Shown: positions 24,643 through 34,506, counted from the first letter of the stretch. The stretch is DNA of 64,000 bases from Streptomyces sp. SID12501 (GCF_010550245.1 NZ_JAAGLU010000042.1:32913-96912); one strand, 5' to 3'. Notes: generated by a model from the letters alone, not told the origin. Numbers and translations: made by a program.

Positions 24643-25453
24643 TGAACTCCAGCAGGTCGGCGTTGAACGCCTTCTCGAACTCACCCACCAGGCCGTGCGG
24701 GGCACCCGGGTAGACCTTCAGCGTCGAGTCCTTGACCAGCTGGGCCGTCTTCTCCGCCGACGCGGCGATCGGCACGATCTGGTCGTCGGCGCCGTGCGCG
24801 ATCAGCGTCGGTACGTCGATGCGGCCCAGGTCCTCGGTGAAGTCGGACTCCGAGAACTGCTTGACGCAGTCGTAGACCGCCTTGAGCCCGACCTGCATGC
24901 TCCACAGCCAGAACGCGCGGCGCATGCCCTCGGACGGGGTCGCGCCCGGCCGGTTGAAGCCGAAGAAGGCCTCACTGAGGTCCCAGTAGAACTGCGAGCG
25001 GTCCGCCTCGACACCCGACCGGATACCGTCGAAGGCCTCGATGGGCGTGCCCTCGGGGTTGGCGTCGGTCTTCAGCATCAGCGGCGGCACCGCGCCCAGC
25101 AGCACGACCTTGGCGACGCGTCCCGTCCCGTGCCGGCCGATATAGCGGGTCACCTCGCCGCCGCCGGTCGAGTGGCCGACGAGGATAACGTTGTCGAGGT
25201 CGAGCGACTCGATCAGCTCGGCCAGGTCGTCCGCGTACTGGTCCATGTGGTTGCCCTGCCACGGCTGCGCGGAACGGCCGTGCCCGCGCCGGTCGTGCGC
25301 GATGGCCCGGAAGCCGTGCTCGGCGACCAGGCGGGACTGACCGTCCCAGGTGTCCGCGTTGAGCGGCCAGCCGTGGCTGAACACCACCGGCTGTCCCGTG
25401 CCCCAGTCCTTGAAGAAGATCTCGGTGCCGTCGGAGGTGGTGAAAGTACTCAT
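24632..25453 (-). CDS. Alpha/beta hydrolase, non-heme haloperoxidase type
   Basis: 273 residues typical of cofactor-free haloperoxidases and esterases: oxyanion region FSHGWPLNADTWDGQ, nucleophile elbow GHSTGGG (Ser about 98), Asp in HGADDQIVP and His in PGAPHGL. In vivo these are most likely esterases; the perhydrolase activity is a side reaction. A 163-base gap separates it from the next minus-strand gene. Confidence 0.93.
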   Translation of the reverse strand: MSTFTTSDGTEIFFKDWGTGQPVVFSHGWPLNADTWDGQSRLVAEHGFRAIAHDRRGHGRSAQPWQGNHMDQYADDLAELIESLDLDNVILVGHSTGGGEVTRYIGRHGTGRVAKVVLLGAVPPLMLKTDANPEGTPIEAFDGIRSGVEADRSQFYWDLSEAFFGFNRPGATPSEGMRRAFWLWSMQVGLKAVYDCVKQFSESDFTEDLGRIDVPTLIAHGADDQIVPIAASAEKTAQLVKDSTLKVYPGAPHGLVGEFEKAFNADLLEFIKS

Positions 25454-25616
25454 GGGGGTGTGCCTCTCGAAAGGTAGGACGTAATCGGACAGACGCGCGA
25501 TCTGCCGCGCGCCGTCCGGTCATACCCCGACGCTATGCGCCCACGGCCTCCGGGGAATCTGTCATCTGACTGCACCTGCCACTCACCCTGTACGACTCAC
25601 TTTCCGCTTCTGATCC

Positions 25617-26792
25617 TTACTTCCGTCGTAGTGCGCTGTACAGGGCGTCGATCAGCGCCATCTTCCGCGGGTCGTCGGCGATATGGGGACCCATACGGTT
25701 CATCACGTATCCCATCGACACTCCGCCATCCGGGTCGGCCAGCCCGCAGGAGCCGCCGAACCCGTCATGGCCGTACGCCCTCGGGTTGGGCCCGTACGAG
25801 CCGTTGGTGCCGCTCAGCCACAGCCCGAGCGCGATCTCCGTCTCGTGGTCGAAACCCGCGCCGAGCACCAGGTCCCGGCAGCTGCCCTGTCCCTCGCGCA
25901 CCCGCTCGGCCGCCTCGGCGGACAGGACGCGCTGCCCGCCGTAGGAGCCCTGGCCGGCGAAGACCCCGTACAGCGCGGCGATCGCCCGCGCCGTGCCGTG
26001 GCCGTTGGCCGCCGGTATCTCGGCGGCCCGCCACTCGGGGCTGTTCGCCTCCGCGGGGCCCGCGAGGGGATTGGCCAGGGCGGCGATCGCCGTAGGCGTC
26101 AACTGGGCGAAGATCGCGGCCTGTTCGCTGGTCGAGGCGGCCGGCGGCTGCACCAGCTCGGCGGCCCGCCCGGCCTCCTTCTCCGGCAGCCCGATGGTGA
26201 AGTCGATGCCCAGCGGCCCGGTCACCTCCCGCTCCAGGAAGGCGCCCGGCAGCAGCCCCGACACCCGGCGGACCACCTCACCGACCAGGAAGCCGTACGT
26301 CAGCGCGTGATAGCCGGACCGCGTCCCCGGCTCCCACCACGGCTCGGTCGCCGCCAGTCGGCTGGTCGTCAACTCCCAGTCGTAGAGGTCGGTGAGCGAG
26401 TGCGGCTCCCGCAGGCCGGAAAGGCCCGCCCGGTGCGACAGCAGATGCCGTACCAGCACGCCCTCCTTGCCGGCCGCCGCGAACTCCGGCCAGTACGCGA
26501 CCACCGGGGCGTCGAGGTCGAGCAGCCCGCGGTCGGCGAGGATGTGCGCGCACAGAGCCACCGGGCCCTTCGTCGTCGACCACACGTTGACGAGCGTGTC
26601 GCGCTCCCACGCGCGCGTGTGCCCCGCGTCGGCCCAGCCGCCCCACAGGTCGACCACCGTCTCGCCGCCGACCGTGACACTCACCGCCGCGCCGAGCTCG
26701 CCGCGGTCGCGGAAGTTCTCCTCGAATGCCGTGCGCACCGCCGAGAAGCGTGCGTCGCAGTCGCCGTGAACGTGTGGCACGTGCTCGGACAT
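25617..26792 (-). CDS. Serine hydrolase, class C beta-lactamase/esterase family
   Basis: 391 residues with the nucleophile motif STTK at 72-75, a YHA tyrosine motif (SGYHALTYGF) and C-terminal HDGFGGSCG, which takes the place of the KTG box. No signal peptide is present, so it is probably cytoplasmic. This points to an EstB-like esterase or peptidase rather than an antibiotic-resistance enzyme. Confidence 0.92.
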   Translation of the reverse strand: MSEHVPHVHGDCDARFSAVRTAFEENFRDRGELGAAVSVTVGGETVVDLWGGWADAGHTRAWERDTLVNVWSTTKGPVALCAHILADRGLLDLDAPVVAYWPEFAAAGKEGVLVRHLLSHRAGLSGLREPHSLTDLYDWELTTSRLAATEPWWEPGTRSGYHALTYGFLVGEVVRRVSGLLPGAFLEREVTGPLGIDFTIGLPEKEAGRAAELVQPPAASTSEQAAIFAQLTPTAIAALANPLAGPAEANSPEWRAAEIPAANGHGTARAIAALYGVFAGQGSYGGQRVLSAEAAERVREGQGSCRDLVLGAGFDHETEIALGLWLSGTNGSYGPNPRAYGHDGFGGSCGLADPDGGVSMGYVMNRMGPHIADDPRKMALIDALYSALRRK

Positions 26793-26913
26793 GGGCCCTC
26801 CGTGGTCCGCCGGAACACCGGGCCACGACGCTGTGACCCGGCCCGGACGAACATACCGACTGGTCGGATCGCACGGAAGGCGTCGGAAACGACCAGTTCT
26901 GCCTACGGACCCG

Positions 26914-27882
26914 TCACGCGTACGAGCGCAGCCAGCTCAGCTTCGTCGCCTCCTGGAACGGCCCGCCGCCCTCGTGGTCGTTGAAGTCGTAGACCTCGAT
27001 CTTCTTGTCGTCGTTCGCCCAGGCGTTGAAGGCCGCGAAGACCGTGGACGGCGGGCAGGTCTGGTCCTCCAGGGCCGTCGAGAAGAGCGCCGGGGCCCGG
27101 CCGCGTGCCGCGAAGTGCACGCCGTCGAAGTAGGCGAGCGTGTCCAGCACGTCGGCGGTGCGGCCCCGGTGGGTCTTGAGGTAGCTGCCGATCTCGCGGT
27201 AGGGATGGCGGTCCGTGAGGGTCGCCGCGCGCGGGAAGTCGCACAGGAACGGCACGTCCGGGGCGACCGCGACCAGGTCGGGGACCAGCCCACCGACCGC
27301 GAGCGTGATCCCGCCGCCCTGACTGGAACCGAGGGCCACCGTGCGCGCCGGGTCGACCAGGGGATGCGAGCGAGCCGCCTCCACCGCGCGCACCGCGTCC
27401 GTGTACACCCGCCGGTAGTAGTAGTTCTCGGGAGCGTCGATGCCACGGGTCATGAATCCGGGATACGAGGGCGCGTTGCCCACCGGGTCGGCCGTTCCAC
27501 CGCCGCCGCCCCAGGCGCTGCCCTGGCCGCGCGTGTCCATGGCGAAGTGGGCGCGGCCGGTCGACGCCCACAGCAGGTTCTCGTGCGGCAGACCGCGCCC
27601 GCCGCCGTAGCCGATGAACTCCACGACCAACGGCAGAGGTTCCGAGGCCCCGGCGGGCAGCCGCAGCCAGCCCTTCACCGGGTGACCGCCGAATCCGGCG
27701 AACGTCACGTCGTACACGTCGACCGTGGTCAGTCCCGTGTCCACCGGCTCGAAACGGGCGTCCAGGTCGTGGTCCCGGGTCTCCTGGAGGGTCTTGGACC
27801 AGAAGGCGTCGAAGTCCTCGGGCTCGGCGGAATCGCTGCGGTACTCCTGGAGTTCGTCGAGAGGGAGGTCGAACTGGGCCAT
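26914..27882 (-). CDS. Acetyl esterase, CE7 family (acetylxylan esterase/cephalosporin C deacetylase type)
   Basis: 322 residues with the CE7 layout: N-terminal EPEDFDAFW, the RGQGS motif (TRGQGSAWGG), nucleophile GSSQGGG, Asp in STALEDQTCPPST and His in NDHEGGG. Such enzymes deacetylate short xylo-oligosaccharides inside the cell; there is no signal peptide here. The gene diverges from the amidohydrolase at 28018, with a 12-bp palindrome between them. Confidence 0.93.
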   Translation of the reverse strand: MAQFDLPLDELQEYRSDSAEPEDFDAFWSKTLQETRDHDLDARFEPVDTGLTTVDVYDVTFAGFGGHPVKGWLRLPAGASEPLPLVVEFIGYGGGRGLPHENLLWASTGRAHFAMDTRGQGSAWGGGGGTADPVGNAPSYPGFMTRGIDAPENYYYRRVYTDAVRAVEAARSHPLVDPARTVALGSSQGGGITLAVGGLVPDLVAVAPDVPFLCDFPRAATLTDRHPYREIGSYLKTHRGRTADVLDTLAYFDGVHFAARGRAPALFSTALEDQTCPPSTVFAAFNAWANDDKKIEVYDFNDHEGGGPFQEATKLSWLRSYA

Positions 27883-27907
27883 GTCGGACCGCCTTTGTGG
27901 GGTAGTG

Positions 27908-27919
27908 GCAAGCGCTTGC
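27908..27919. promoter_or_regulatory. Perfect palindrome, LacI-type operator
   Basis: GCAAGCGCTTGC is a perfect 12-bp palindrome with a central CG, the form of LacI/GalR-family operators. It lies 26 bases upstream of the CE7 esterase start and 99 bases upstream of the divergent amidohydrolase, so it more likely controls the esterase. No LacI gene is adjacent; the one at 51255 is a candidate but its own sites differ. Confidence 0.6.
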
Positions 27920-28017
27920 GGATGATCACACCGTACGTGGGAGGGTCGGCGACCCGCCAGGCCCCGAGCCGCGGGCGAGGCCCTCGCGAGAACGGGCGCA
28001 CCTCTACGATGACGCCC

Positions 28018-29376
28018 ATGCCGACTGCTGTGGAACTGCTGGTCAGAGACGCCGAGCTGCTTGTCGTGGACGGCGCGCGTGAGATTCCCGGCGGGTGGGT
28101 GGCCGTCGCCGGCGGGCGCGTCACCGCCGTGGGTCGTGCCGGGACCGAGCCCGAGGCCCTGACGACCGTGTCGGCCGGCGGGCGACTCGTCACCCCGGGG
28201 CTGATCAACACGCACCACCACATCTACCAGAACCTCACCCGCTCCTACGCGCCCGCCGTGGGCGGCACCCTCTTCGACTGGCTGACCACGCTCTACCCGC
28301 TGTGGGCGGCGCTCGACGAGGAGGCGGCGTACGTGTCCGCGTACGTCGGGATGGCCGAACTCCTCATGGGCGGCTGCACCACCTCCTCCGACCACCTCTA
28401 CGTCCATCCGCGCCCCGGACTCGTCGACGCCGAGATCCGCGCGGCCCGCGACATCGGCTTCCGTTTCCACGCCACGCGCGGCTCGATGACCCGGTCCGTG
28501 GAGGACGGCGGTCTCCCGCCGAGGAGCGTCACGCAGACAGACGACGAAGTCCTCGCCGACAGCGAGCGGCTCATCAAGGCCCACCACGACCCGGAACCGG
28601 GCGCGCTGATCCGGGTCGCCCTCGCGCCCTGCTCGCCCTTCTCGGTGACCAAGGAGCTGATGACGGCCACCGCCGAACTCGCCGAGCGGTACGACGTACG
28701 CCTCCACACGCACCTCGCGGAGGACCACGACGAGGACACGTACTGCCTGGAGACCTACGGCTGCCGGCCCGTGGAGTACTTCGAGGAGACCGGCTGGATG
28801 AGCGACCGTACCTGGGTCGCCCACTGCATCTATCCCAACGACGCCGAACTGAGCCGTCTGGCCGCCGCGGGCGTCGGCGTCGCGCACTGCCCCAGCTCCA
28901 ACATGCTCATCGGCGGCGGCACCGCGCGCGTGAAGGAGATGCGCGAACTGGGCATGCCCGTCGGTATCGGCTGTGACGGCTCCGCCTCCACCGACCACGC
29001 CTCGCTCTGGATGGAGACGCGTGGCGCCCTGCTCCTCGGGCGCTACCGGGGCGGACCCGGTGCGATGACCGCGCGCGACGCCCTCGACATCGCCACCCGT
29101 GGCTCGGCGCGCTGCCTCGGCCGCGCCGACGAGATCGGGCATCTGCGGCCCGGTGCCTGCGCCGACCTCGTCGTGTGGGACCTGCACGAGGTCGCGCTCG
29201 CCGGCGCGCTCAGCGACCCCGTGGAGGCGTGGCTGCGCTGCGGACCGGCCCGCGCGTGGACGACGGTCGTCGCCGGACGAGTCCTGGTCGACCGGGGCGG
29301 ACCCGTCCTGCCCGGCCTGCGGGACGCGCTCACCGACCACCGCCGGATCGCGCGCCGGATGCAGGAAATGGTGTAG
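28018..29376 (+). CDS. 8-oxoguanine deaminase-like amidohydrolase
   Basis: 452 residues of the AtzB/SsnA/8-oxoguanine-deaminase branch. Metal ligands: His-x-His in LINTHHHIYQNLTR, His in LHTHLAEDHDED, His in VAHCIYP and Asp in GIGCDGSASTDH. The GGTLFDWLTTLYPLWAALDEE segment is characteristic of this branch. It would remove an amino group from an oxidised purine or a triazine ring. ATG 28018 is chosen; a second ATG lies three codons earlier. Confidence 0.92.
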   Translation: MPTAVELLVRDAELLVVDGAREIPGGWVAVAGGRVTAVGRAGTEPEALTTVSAGGRLVTPGLINTHHHIYQNLTRSYAPAVGGTLFDWLTTLYPLWAALDEEAAYVSAYVGMAELLMGGCTTSSDHLYVHPRPGLVDAEIRAARDIGFRFHATRGSMTRSVEDGGLPPRSVTQTDDEVLADSERLIKAHHDPEPGALIRVALAPCSPFSVTKELMTATAELAERYDVRLHTHLAEDHDEDTYCLETYGCRPVEYFEETGWMSDRTWVAHCIYPNDAELSRLAAAGVGVAHCPSSNMLIGGGTARVKEMRELGMPVGIGCDGSASTDHASLWMETRGALLLGRYRGGPGAMTARDALDIATRGSARCLGRADEIGHLRPGACADLVVWDLHEVALAGALSDPVEAWLRCGPARAWTTVVAGRVLVDRGGPVLPGLRDALTDHRRIARRMQEMV

Positions 29377-29403
29377 GGCCTGCCCGTCACGTGCGTCCGC
29401 CCG

Positions 29404-30000
29404 TCACGCCCGCCGGCCCGTCCATTCCGGCTCCGTACGCGCCCACGCGCGTTCCCACTCCACGAGCCGGCGCTGAACGACCGTACGGTGTAAGGCGGTT
29501 CGGACGAGGAGGACGACCCCGACGGCCAGGCCCGCGGCACAGATGCCCACCGCCACCGTGTGCTGTCGGACCGCGACATCGCTGGGCGGCGGCGCGACGG
29601 GCCGCCCGTGCGCGTCGAGCCACAGGTCGACGGTGTCACCGCGCCGGGTACCGGGCGGCACGTGTGCCGTCGCCGTACGCGCCCCCGGCCCCGGCTCCGT
29701 CCACCGCACCCGGACCCGGTACAGGTGCTGTCTGCCGACCGGCGCCGAGGGCGCTCCCGCTCCGCCGACGGCCACCGCATGGACGCGATGACGCTCGCTA
29801 CGCTGAACGGCGACCGTCGCCCGCGCCTCGTCGTACGCCCACCGGGCCGTGACCACTCCGGCCAGAGGCGCGCCGACGCACAGCAGCACGGCGACGGCGA
29901 GCACCGCCCACGCCTCCAGCACGTCCGACCGGCGGCGCAGCGGATTGCGTCGCCAGCGCCAGCCGTACACCCGCGTTCGCCCTCGAACCCCCACCCGCAC
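29404..30000 (-). CDS. Rv1733c-family two-span membrane protein
   Basis: 198 residues. The basic N-terminus RRNPLRRRSDVLEAW precedes a membrane helix (VLAVAVLLCVGAPLAGVV). A soluble outer loop follows with VRWTEPGPGARTATAHVPPG and VDLWLDAHGRPVAPP, then a second helix (AVGICAAGLAVGVVLLV) and a charged tail. This is the layout of the Rv1733c family, abundant in Streptomyces and of unknown function. The start is uncertain: GTG 30000 was chosen, GTG 29994 is equally possible. Confidence 0.75.
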   Translation of the reverse strand: MRVGVRGRTRVYGWRWRRNPLRRRSDVLEAWAVLAVAVLLCVGAPLAGVVTARWAYDEARATVAVQRSERHRVHAVAVGGAGAPSAPVGRQHLYRVRVRWTEPGPGARTATAHVPPGTRRGDTVDLWLDAHGRPVAPPPSDVAVRQHTVAVGICAAGLAVGVVLLVRTALHRTVVQRRLVEWERAWARTEPEWTGRRA

Positions 30001-30122
30001 ATCGTCGCGCGCGACACCGACCGGGCGGGAGCCGCGCACGAGGGTCGGCGCGCAAGACCCGCCCGCGCCCCCGTGGGCCCGGCGCACCACCGCGGGCTGT
30101 GCTCCCAGTGCCCTGAGCGTCG

Positions 30123-30900
30123 TCAGCCGAAGCGTTCGATCCGGATCCGGTGCACGGGCTGGCCCGCCGCCACCAGCAGCCGCGAGGCGTGCTCGGCGAA
30201 CGCGTTGGAGCCGCACACGTACGCCTCCCACCCGCCCGGCGGCTGCCCGGCGGCCAGCAGCGGCGCCACCTGGGAGGCCGCCAGCCGCCCGACCGGCACA
30301 CCGTCGGGCGCCCGGCGGGTGAAGACGGGCGTGGTCTCGGCCCCGTACTCCCGCGCGTAGATCAGCTCCTCCGGGCCGCGCGCCGACACCAGCAGCCGCA
30401 GCGGCACGGTCAGACCGCGCGCGCGGTGGTGCCGGATCATCGACATCAGCGGTACGACCCCGGAACCGGCGCCGATCAGCAGCGCGGGCCGGTCGCCCGG
30501 CCACGCGAAGAAACCGCTGAGCGGACCGCGCACCTCCACCTCGTCGCCGGGCTTGGCCAGCGTGTGGAACCAGCCGGAGACCTCGCCGCCCTCGACATGG
30601 TCCAGGGTCAGTTCGACGTGCCCGGCGTCTTCCGGGGGCGAGGCGATCGAGTAGTGCCGCTGGGCCGTGTAACCGTCGTCCGCCCGCAGCCGCAGCATCA
30701 GGTGCTGGCCCGGCAGATGACCCGCCCAGCCGGGCACCGCGAACCGGAAGGTGGACGCGTGAGGCGTCTCCCGCCGGACCTCGGTGAGTGTGGCCGTCTG
30801 CCAGCGTGCCGCCTCGCGGTTGCTGACGGCGATGCGACCGGGCACGGCGAACCGGGTCGGGGGCACGAAGGTGCCGTTCGGCGCGGCTTCGGAGGCGGTC

Positions 30901-30908
<8 letters not shown>
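30123..30908 (-). CDS. FNR-type flavin oxidoreductase, partner of the molybdoenzyme
   Basis: 261 residues: an FAD domain with RHYSIASPP and an NAD domain with GAGSGVVPLMSMIRHH and VCGSNAFAEHA. There is no 2Fe-2S domain. The first codons overlap the end of the molybdopterin protein gene by 8 bases, so the two are coupled. The pair suggests that NAD(P)H electrons are passed between this reductase and the molybdenum protein, possibly for sulfoxide or N-oxide reduction. Confidence 0.92.
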
Positions 30909-31506
<598 letters not shown>

Positions 31507-31738
31507 AGGGTGGGCGCCTCACGGTCAGGCCTGGTCAGTGGGTACGCGTACCACCGTACGGGGTCGCCGCGCATGCCCCTGACCCCGGGCCCGCGGTGAT
31601 CATTGCGGGCGTATGAACTCTCCCCAAGTCTTCGCAACCCCGGGAATAGCCCTCCCGTGATCGGGCTTGCCGTTGAGTGCGGGTTGTGGTGACCGGCGTT
31701 CCGGCCGGTCCGGCGCGAGCGAAGGAAAGCGGGATCAG

Positions 31739-32662
31739 ATGCCCAAGGCGTACGTCTTCACACGGTTCGGTGGTCCGGAGACCGAGGCGTTCGTCGATGT
31801 GGACCGGCCGCGCCCCGGTCCCGGACAGCTGCTCGTGGCGGTGCGCGCGGCCGGTGTGAACCCCGTCGACTGGAAGCAGCGCACCGGTTACGCCCGCGCG
31901 GGCGGCTCGGCACGCGAGCTGCCCGGGGTCTTCGGCAACGAGGTGGCCGGTGTGGTCGCGGAGATCGGCGAGGACGTCACCGGCTTCGCCGTCGGGGACG
32001 CGGTCTTCGGCAACCCGGTCGCGGGCGGCTACGCCGAGTACGCGCTGCTGCCCGTCACGGTGACCGCGCCCAAGCCCGCCTCGTTGTCCTTCACGGACGC
32101 GGCGGCCCTGCCCGTCGCGGCGGCCACCGCGTACGACGGCGTCGACCAGCTCGCCCTGCCGGAGGGCGCGACCCTGGTGGTCACCGGCGCGGGCGGCGGA
32201 GTCGGCGCCGCGATCCTCCAGATCGCCCGGACCCGGGGCCTGCGCGTCGTCGGGGTCGCGAGTGACGGCAAGAAGGACTTCGTCGAGTCGCTGGGCGCGG
32301 TCCATGTCCCGTCCGGCCCCGACTTCGCGGCAAGGGTGCGGGCGGCGGCCCCCGACGGTGTCGACGGCGTCTACGACCTGGTCGGCGGCGAGGTGCTCGC
32401 CGAGGCGGCGACCCTGCTGACCGACCGTACGAAGCTGATCACGGCGGGCGCGCCCGCGGACGTCGTGGAGCGGCTCGGCGGTGCCCGGGTCGTCCGCGCC
32501 CGCGACGCCTCCGTCCTCGAAGCGGTCGCGGACCTCGTCGTACGCGGCGATCTGACTCCGCACGTGACCCGTACCTTCCCGCTCGACAGGGCCGGCGAGG
32601 CGCTGCGCACGGTCGAGGAGGGCCACGCGCGCGGCAAGATCGTGATCGAGGTCGCCCGATGA
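31739..32662 (+). CDS. Quinone oxidoreductase-type MDR family enzyme (zinc-free)
   Basis: 307 residues. The N-terminal GroES-like domain contains GVNPVDWKQRTG and GNEVAGVVAEIGEDV. A Rossmann domain follows with VVTGAGGGVGAAILQIARTRG. Zinc ligands are absent, as in NADPH:quinone reductases. It is coupled to the acetyltransferase gene by ATGA (32659-32662). It diverges from the molybdoenzyme gene. Confidence 0.93.
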   Translation: MPKAYVFTRFGGPETEAFVDVDRPRPGPGQLLVAVRAAGVNPVDWKQRTGYARAGGSARELPGVFGNEVAGVVAEIGEDVTGFAVGDAVFGNPVAGGYAEYALLPVTVTAPKPASLSFTDAAALPVAAATAYDGVDQLALPEGATLVVTGAGGGVGAAILQIARTRGLRVVGVASDGKKDFVESLGAVHVPSGPDFAARVRAAAPDGVDGVYDLVGGEVLAEAATLLTDRTKLITAGAPADVVERLGGARVVRARDASVLEAVADLVVRGDLTPHVTRTFPLDRAGEALRTVEEGHARGKIVIEVAR

Positions 32663-33381
32663 ACGCCGGCACGCCACACGTCCTCGACAACCCCGCCCTG
32701 GCCGCGCTGACCGGCCCGCACGCGCATTTCGCCGAGCGGCGCGGCAGGGTGCTGCGCTACCCCGTCGACGTGTCGCCGTGGCTGGCACTGCCCGACGATC
32801 CCGGCGCCGACGACTGGGCCGACGTCGCCGTGCTCGCGGGCCCCGGCGCCGAGGTGCCCCTGGCGGGCTTCGCGGGACGGGTCCCGGAGGGCTGGGAGAT
32901 CACGTTCGAGCTCGAGGGCGTGCAGTTGGTGGACGACGGCCTCGTCGTCGCGCCGGACCCGGAGTCGGTCCGCCTCGGCCCCGCGGACGTGCCCGAGATG
33001 CTCGACCTCATCGAACGGACCCAGCCCGGCCCGTTCCTGCCCCGCACCGTCGAGTTGGGCACCTATCTGGGCATCCGCCGGGACGGCGCCCTCGTCGCCA
33101 TGGCAGGAGAGCGGCTGCACCCGCCAGGCTGGACCGAGATCAGCGCGGTCTGCACCGACCCCGCGGTCCGAGGCCAGGGCCTGGCGACCCGGCTGATCCG
33201 CGCCGTCGGCCACGGCATCCGGGAACGCGGCGAGACACCCTTCCTGCACACCGCCGCCCGGAACATCCACGCCATCCGGCTCTACGAGTCCCTCGGCTTC
33301 CGGCTGCGCCGCAAGACCGTTTTCCTGGCAGCCCGCGTGCCCGAACGCCTGGGCGACGAGCGGGAGTTGGCGGTGCCGTAG
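32659..33381 (+). CDS. GNAT-family acetyltransferase
   Basis: 240 residues. The C-terminal half is a GNAT domain: VCTDPAVRGQGLATRLIRAVGHG is the acetyl-CoA loop (R/QxxGxG/A), and NIHAIRLYESLGF the last helix and strand. The N-terminal half resembles the FR47-like lead domain. It is translationally coupled to the quinone oxidoreductase gene. Substrate unknown. Confidence 0.92.
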   Translation: MNAGTPHVLDNPALAALTGPHAHFAERRGRVLRYPVDVSPWLALPDDPGADDWADVAVLAGPGAEVPLAGFAGRVPEGWEITFELEGVQLVDDGLVVAPDPESVRLGPADVPEMLDLIERTQPGPFLPRTVELGTYLGIRRDGALVAMAGERLHPPGWTEISAVCTDPAVRGQGLATRLIRAVGHGIRERGETPFLHTAARNIHAIRLYESLGFRLRRKTVFLAARVPERLGDERELAVP

Positions 33382-33434
33382 CCGGAACGACCGGAGTCGG
33401 GGCGCCCGGGCCGAACTGTTCGGGTACTGTTGCC

Positions 33435-33516
33435 GTCCGGCTGTGGAACGCCCCAGCCGGACATCACCTGGGAGGTGAGACCCATTACCGCTGTGTCAGC
33501 TCGGGTGCTCTCACCT
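33435..33516 (+). promoter_or_regulatory. Tandem hairpins with mutually exclusive pairing
   Basis: Stem 1: GTCCGGCTG (33435-33443) with CAGCCGGAC (33454-33462). Stem 2: TCACCT (33464-33469) with AGGTGA (33473-33478). AGGTGAGA (33473-33480) can instead pair perfectly with TCTCACCT (33509-33516). The alternative pairing is the hallmark of an attenuator or riboswitch-like leader. No known class is recognised. Confidence 0.5.
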
Positions 33517-33579
33517 CAAGGCAGCGAGTCGCTCCGCGGGAGGTACCGCGAGAGGTTGTCGGTTCGCTGCGGCGGGGTC

Positions 33580-33611
33580 GTGGCTGGTCGCGCAGTTCCC
33601 CGCGCCCCTTT
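33580..33611. repeat. Streptomyces intergenic repeat
   Basis: The run GGTCGCGCAGTTCCCCGCGC and its flanks match a short sequence I know to be scattered in many copies between genes in Streptomyces. Function unknown. Confidence 0.6.
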
Positions 33612-33684
33612 GGACGCGGACACTGCCGGGCCCGCTTAGTCGACCGTGAGAGCGCCCTTCGGCTTCCGAAAGGCTCTTGGCTCC

Positions 33685-34506
33685 ATGCCCCCCAGTTCTT
33701 CCAGCCCTTCCGCTTCTTCGGGTTCTTCCTCGTTCGACTCCTCCCCGGCCTCCGTCGCCGCCGTCCTGCGCGCGGCCGGCTGTGTCTTCGCCGAGGAGGA
33801 GGCACGGTTGCTGCTGTCCACCGCCCGCGATCCGGCGGAGGTGGCCGCGATGGTCGCCCGCCGCGCCTCGGGCCTGCCGCTCGAACACGTCCTCGGTTGG
33901 GCCGAGTTCAGCGGCCTGCGCATCGCCGTCGAGCCCGGAGTCTTCGTGCCGCGCCGACGTACCGAGTTCCTGGTGGCCGAGGCCCTCGCCCAGGCCCCGG
34001 ACGCGTCCGTCGTCGTGGATCTGTGCTGCGGCTCGGGCGCGGTCGGCGCCGCGCTGGCCGCCGTACTCACCGGAGTCGAACTGCACGCCGCCGACATCGA
34101 CCCCGTGGCCGTGCGCTGTGCCCACCGCAATGTCGCCGCGTACGGCGGCCAGGCCCACGAGGGCGACCTGTTCGACGCCCTGCCCACCGGCCTGCGAGGC
34201 CGGATCGGCATCCTCGCCGCCAACGTGCCCTACGTACCCACCGAGGAGGTCGGCCTGCTGCCCCCGGAAGCGCGCGACCACGAACCCCTGGTCGCCCTGG
34301 ACGGCGGCGGCGACGGCCTCGACGTGCTGCGCCGGGTCGCCGCCGGGGCGCCGGAGTGGCTGGCCCCCGGCGGCTGCCTCCTGGTCGAGACGAGCGAACG
34401 CCAGGCGCCGACGGCGGTCGAGGCCTTCCAGGCCGGCGGCCTGGTCACACGGCTCGCGGTGTCCGAGGAGCTGTACGCGAACGTGGTGATCGGAGTCCGG
34501 CCCTAG
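33685..34506 (+). CDS. PrmC/HemK-like N5-glutamine methyltransferase family protein
   Basis: 273 residues. A Ser-rich N-terminus (SSSSPSASSGSSSFDSS) leads into the short helical lead and SGLPLEHVLGWAEFSGLRIAVE, the typical PrmC interdomain hairpin. SAM motif I is VVDLCCGSGAVGAALA. The substrate-binding NPPY motif is changed to NVPY (AANVPYVPTEEVG), so Gln methylation of release factors is doubtful. This branch is annotated as a putative glutamine methyltransferase in actinobacteria. ATG 33685 is chosen; GTG 33646 would add 13 residues. Confidence 0.88.
   Translation: MPPSSSSPSASSGSSSFDSSPASVAAVLRAAGCVFAEEEARLLLSTARDPAEVAAMVARRASGLPLEHVLGWAEFSGLRIAVEPGVFVPRRRTEFLVAEALAQAPDASVVVDLCCGSGAVGAALAAVLTGVELHAADIDPVAVRCAHRNVAAYGGQAHEGDLFDALPTGLRGRIGILAANVPYVPTEEVGLLPPEARDHEPLVALDGGGDGLDVLRRVAAGAPEWLAPGGCLLVETSERQAPTAVEAFQAGGLVTRLAVSEELYANVVIGVRP

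Larger units (their letters stand above)
33382..33684. other. Structured intergenic leader before the PrmC-like gene
   Basis: About 300 bases without a supported gene. It contains two tandem hairpins, a competing long-range repeat (33435-33516), and a Streptomyces-wide repeat at 33580-33611. It probably acts as a 5' leader or as the end of the preceding transcript. Confidence 0.45.

Noticed and set aside
25617..26792. Antibiotic-resistance beta-lactamase
   Set aside because: There is no signal peptide, and HDGFGG replaces the KTG box, as in esterases of the family.
26791..28017. Plus-strand extension upstream of the amidohydrolase
   Set aside because: It lies opposite the CE7 esterase, and the amidohydrolase family starts near 28018.
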